The position numbers and the translations under genes are program-made. Positions 34,105-34,307 of a DNA stretch of 34,307 bases are shown piece after piece. Position 1 is the first letter of the stretch. The number at the start of each line of letters is the position of its first letter. Origin of the DNA: Deltaproteobacteria bacterium (lineage in GTDB: Bacteria > Desulfobacterota > Desulfuromonadia > Geobacterales > Pseudopelobacteraceae); assembly GCA_014380135.1 (NCBI GenBank), contig JACMKN010000206.1:1-34307 (forward strand), written 5' to 3'. The notes under the pieces were generated by a model, which searched no databases, was not told the origin of the DNA, and saw only the letters and a list, made by a program, of their open reading frames with translations.

Positions 34105-34307
34105 CTATATTCCGAGCGATTTGCGGCGCTCGTCGATCACCGCCAAAAGTTTGTCAGCGGCCCGGTCCGGGTCGAGTTCGACGATAAAGTAGCCGCCCAG
34201 CAGCTCCTTGGCCGTTTCAGTCAGCAGTTCGGTCACCAGCGGCGACCCGGTTATCTGGGGCATGATTCCAAGGTGGGTAGGAATTCCAAGGGCCACGCTC
34301 CAGGTAC
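34105..34307 (-). CDS. cooS: Anaerobic CO dehydrogenase catalytic subunit CooS, C-terminal end (truncated by window edge)
   Basis: The reading frame is open to the window end, so the ORF-track GTG start is not real; codons for TWS precede it. The visible 66 or so residues (TWSVALGIPTHLGIMPQITGSP, then LLGGYFIVELDPDRAADKL and ERRKSLGI) match, as I recall it, the C-terminus of Ni-Fe CO dehydrogenase catalytic subunits. The enzyme interconverts CO and CO2 at a nickel-iron-sulfur cluster; the metal-binding residues lie outside this window. cooC follows directly, which supports the call. Whether it is a mono-functional or acetyl-CoA synthase-linked enzyme cannot be seen here. Confidence 0.82.
   Translation of the reverse strand, partial: TWSVALGIPTHLGIMPQITGSPLVTELLTETAKELLGGYFIVELDPDRAADKLLAVIDERRKSLGI

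Noticed and set aside
1-34307. tRNA genes, CRISPR arrays, transposases or phage genes
   Set aside because: None were seen on reading the sequence; the only mobile-type signal is the short repeat near 3050.

Overview
The window looks like a chromosomal segment of a Geobacter-like member of the Desulfuromonadota (Deltaproteobacteria in older usage). The reasons are the density of two-component and chemosensory genes, c-di-GMP enzymes including one with a c-type heme motif, a sigma54 activator next to a sigma54-type promoter, and a carbon monoxide dehydrogenase locus with CooC and a CooA-like regulator. No tRNA, rRNA, insertion sequence or CRISPR array was seen. The genus assignment is inference.

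Layout. 1-3.8 kb, plus strand: the 3' end of a glycosyltransferase, a YfhO-type membrane protein, and a TrmN6-like methyltransferase whose 5' end carries a nested copy of a short dispersed repeat. A perfect bidirectional terminator separates these from a minus-strand pair (3.9-5.2 kb) encoding a CheX-type phosphatase fused to MshEN-like repeats, and a CheY. A parvulin-type isomerase follows (5.4-6.4 kb) with its own terminator. 6.5-9.1 kb holds a receiver-histidine kinase and an NtrC-type sigma54 activator, translationally coupled.

9.2-19.8 kb is the core chemosensory operon: STAS, STAS, CheA, CheW, Cache-MCP, CheR, CheD, CheB, a single-domain receiver, a soluble MCP-like protein and a CheY. 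The 250-bp gap before it holds a perfect 14-bp inverted repeat and a good -24/-12 element. This suggests that the upstream activator controls the operon. 19.9-27.1 kb is a tightly coupled second block: PAS histidine kinase, receiver, CheB catalytic domain alone, PAS histidine kinase, receiver, and receiver-PAS-GGDEF-EAL. 27.2-31.3 kb adds a hybrid kinase and a membrane diguanylate cyclase with a CxxCH heme motif.

31.3-34.3 kb runs on the minus strand: the end of cooS (CO dehydrogenase), cooC with a His-rich N-terminus, a cooA-like CO-sensor gene, and a short DUF4139-type secreted protein.

The most unusual part is the chemosensory block. It has one CheA, five single-domain receivers, two STAS proteins, one full CheB plus one CheB split from any receiver, and a soluble protein with two degenerate MCP tips and a CheZ-like DxxxQ motif. 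Together with the MshEN-CheX protein and the c-di-GMP enzymes it may form a branched pathway joining chemotaxis-type phosphorelay with c-di-GMP. The functional links are inference.
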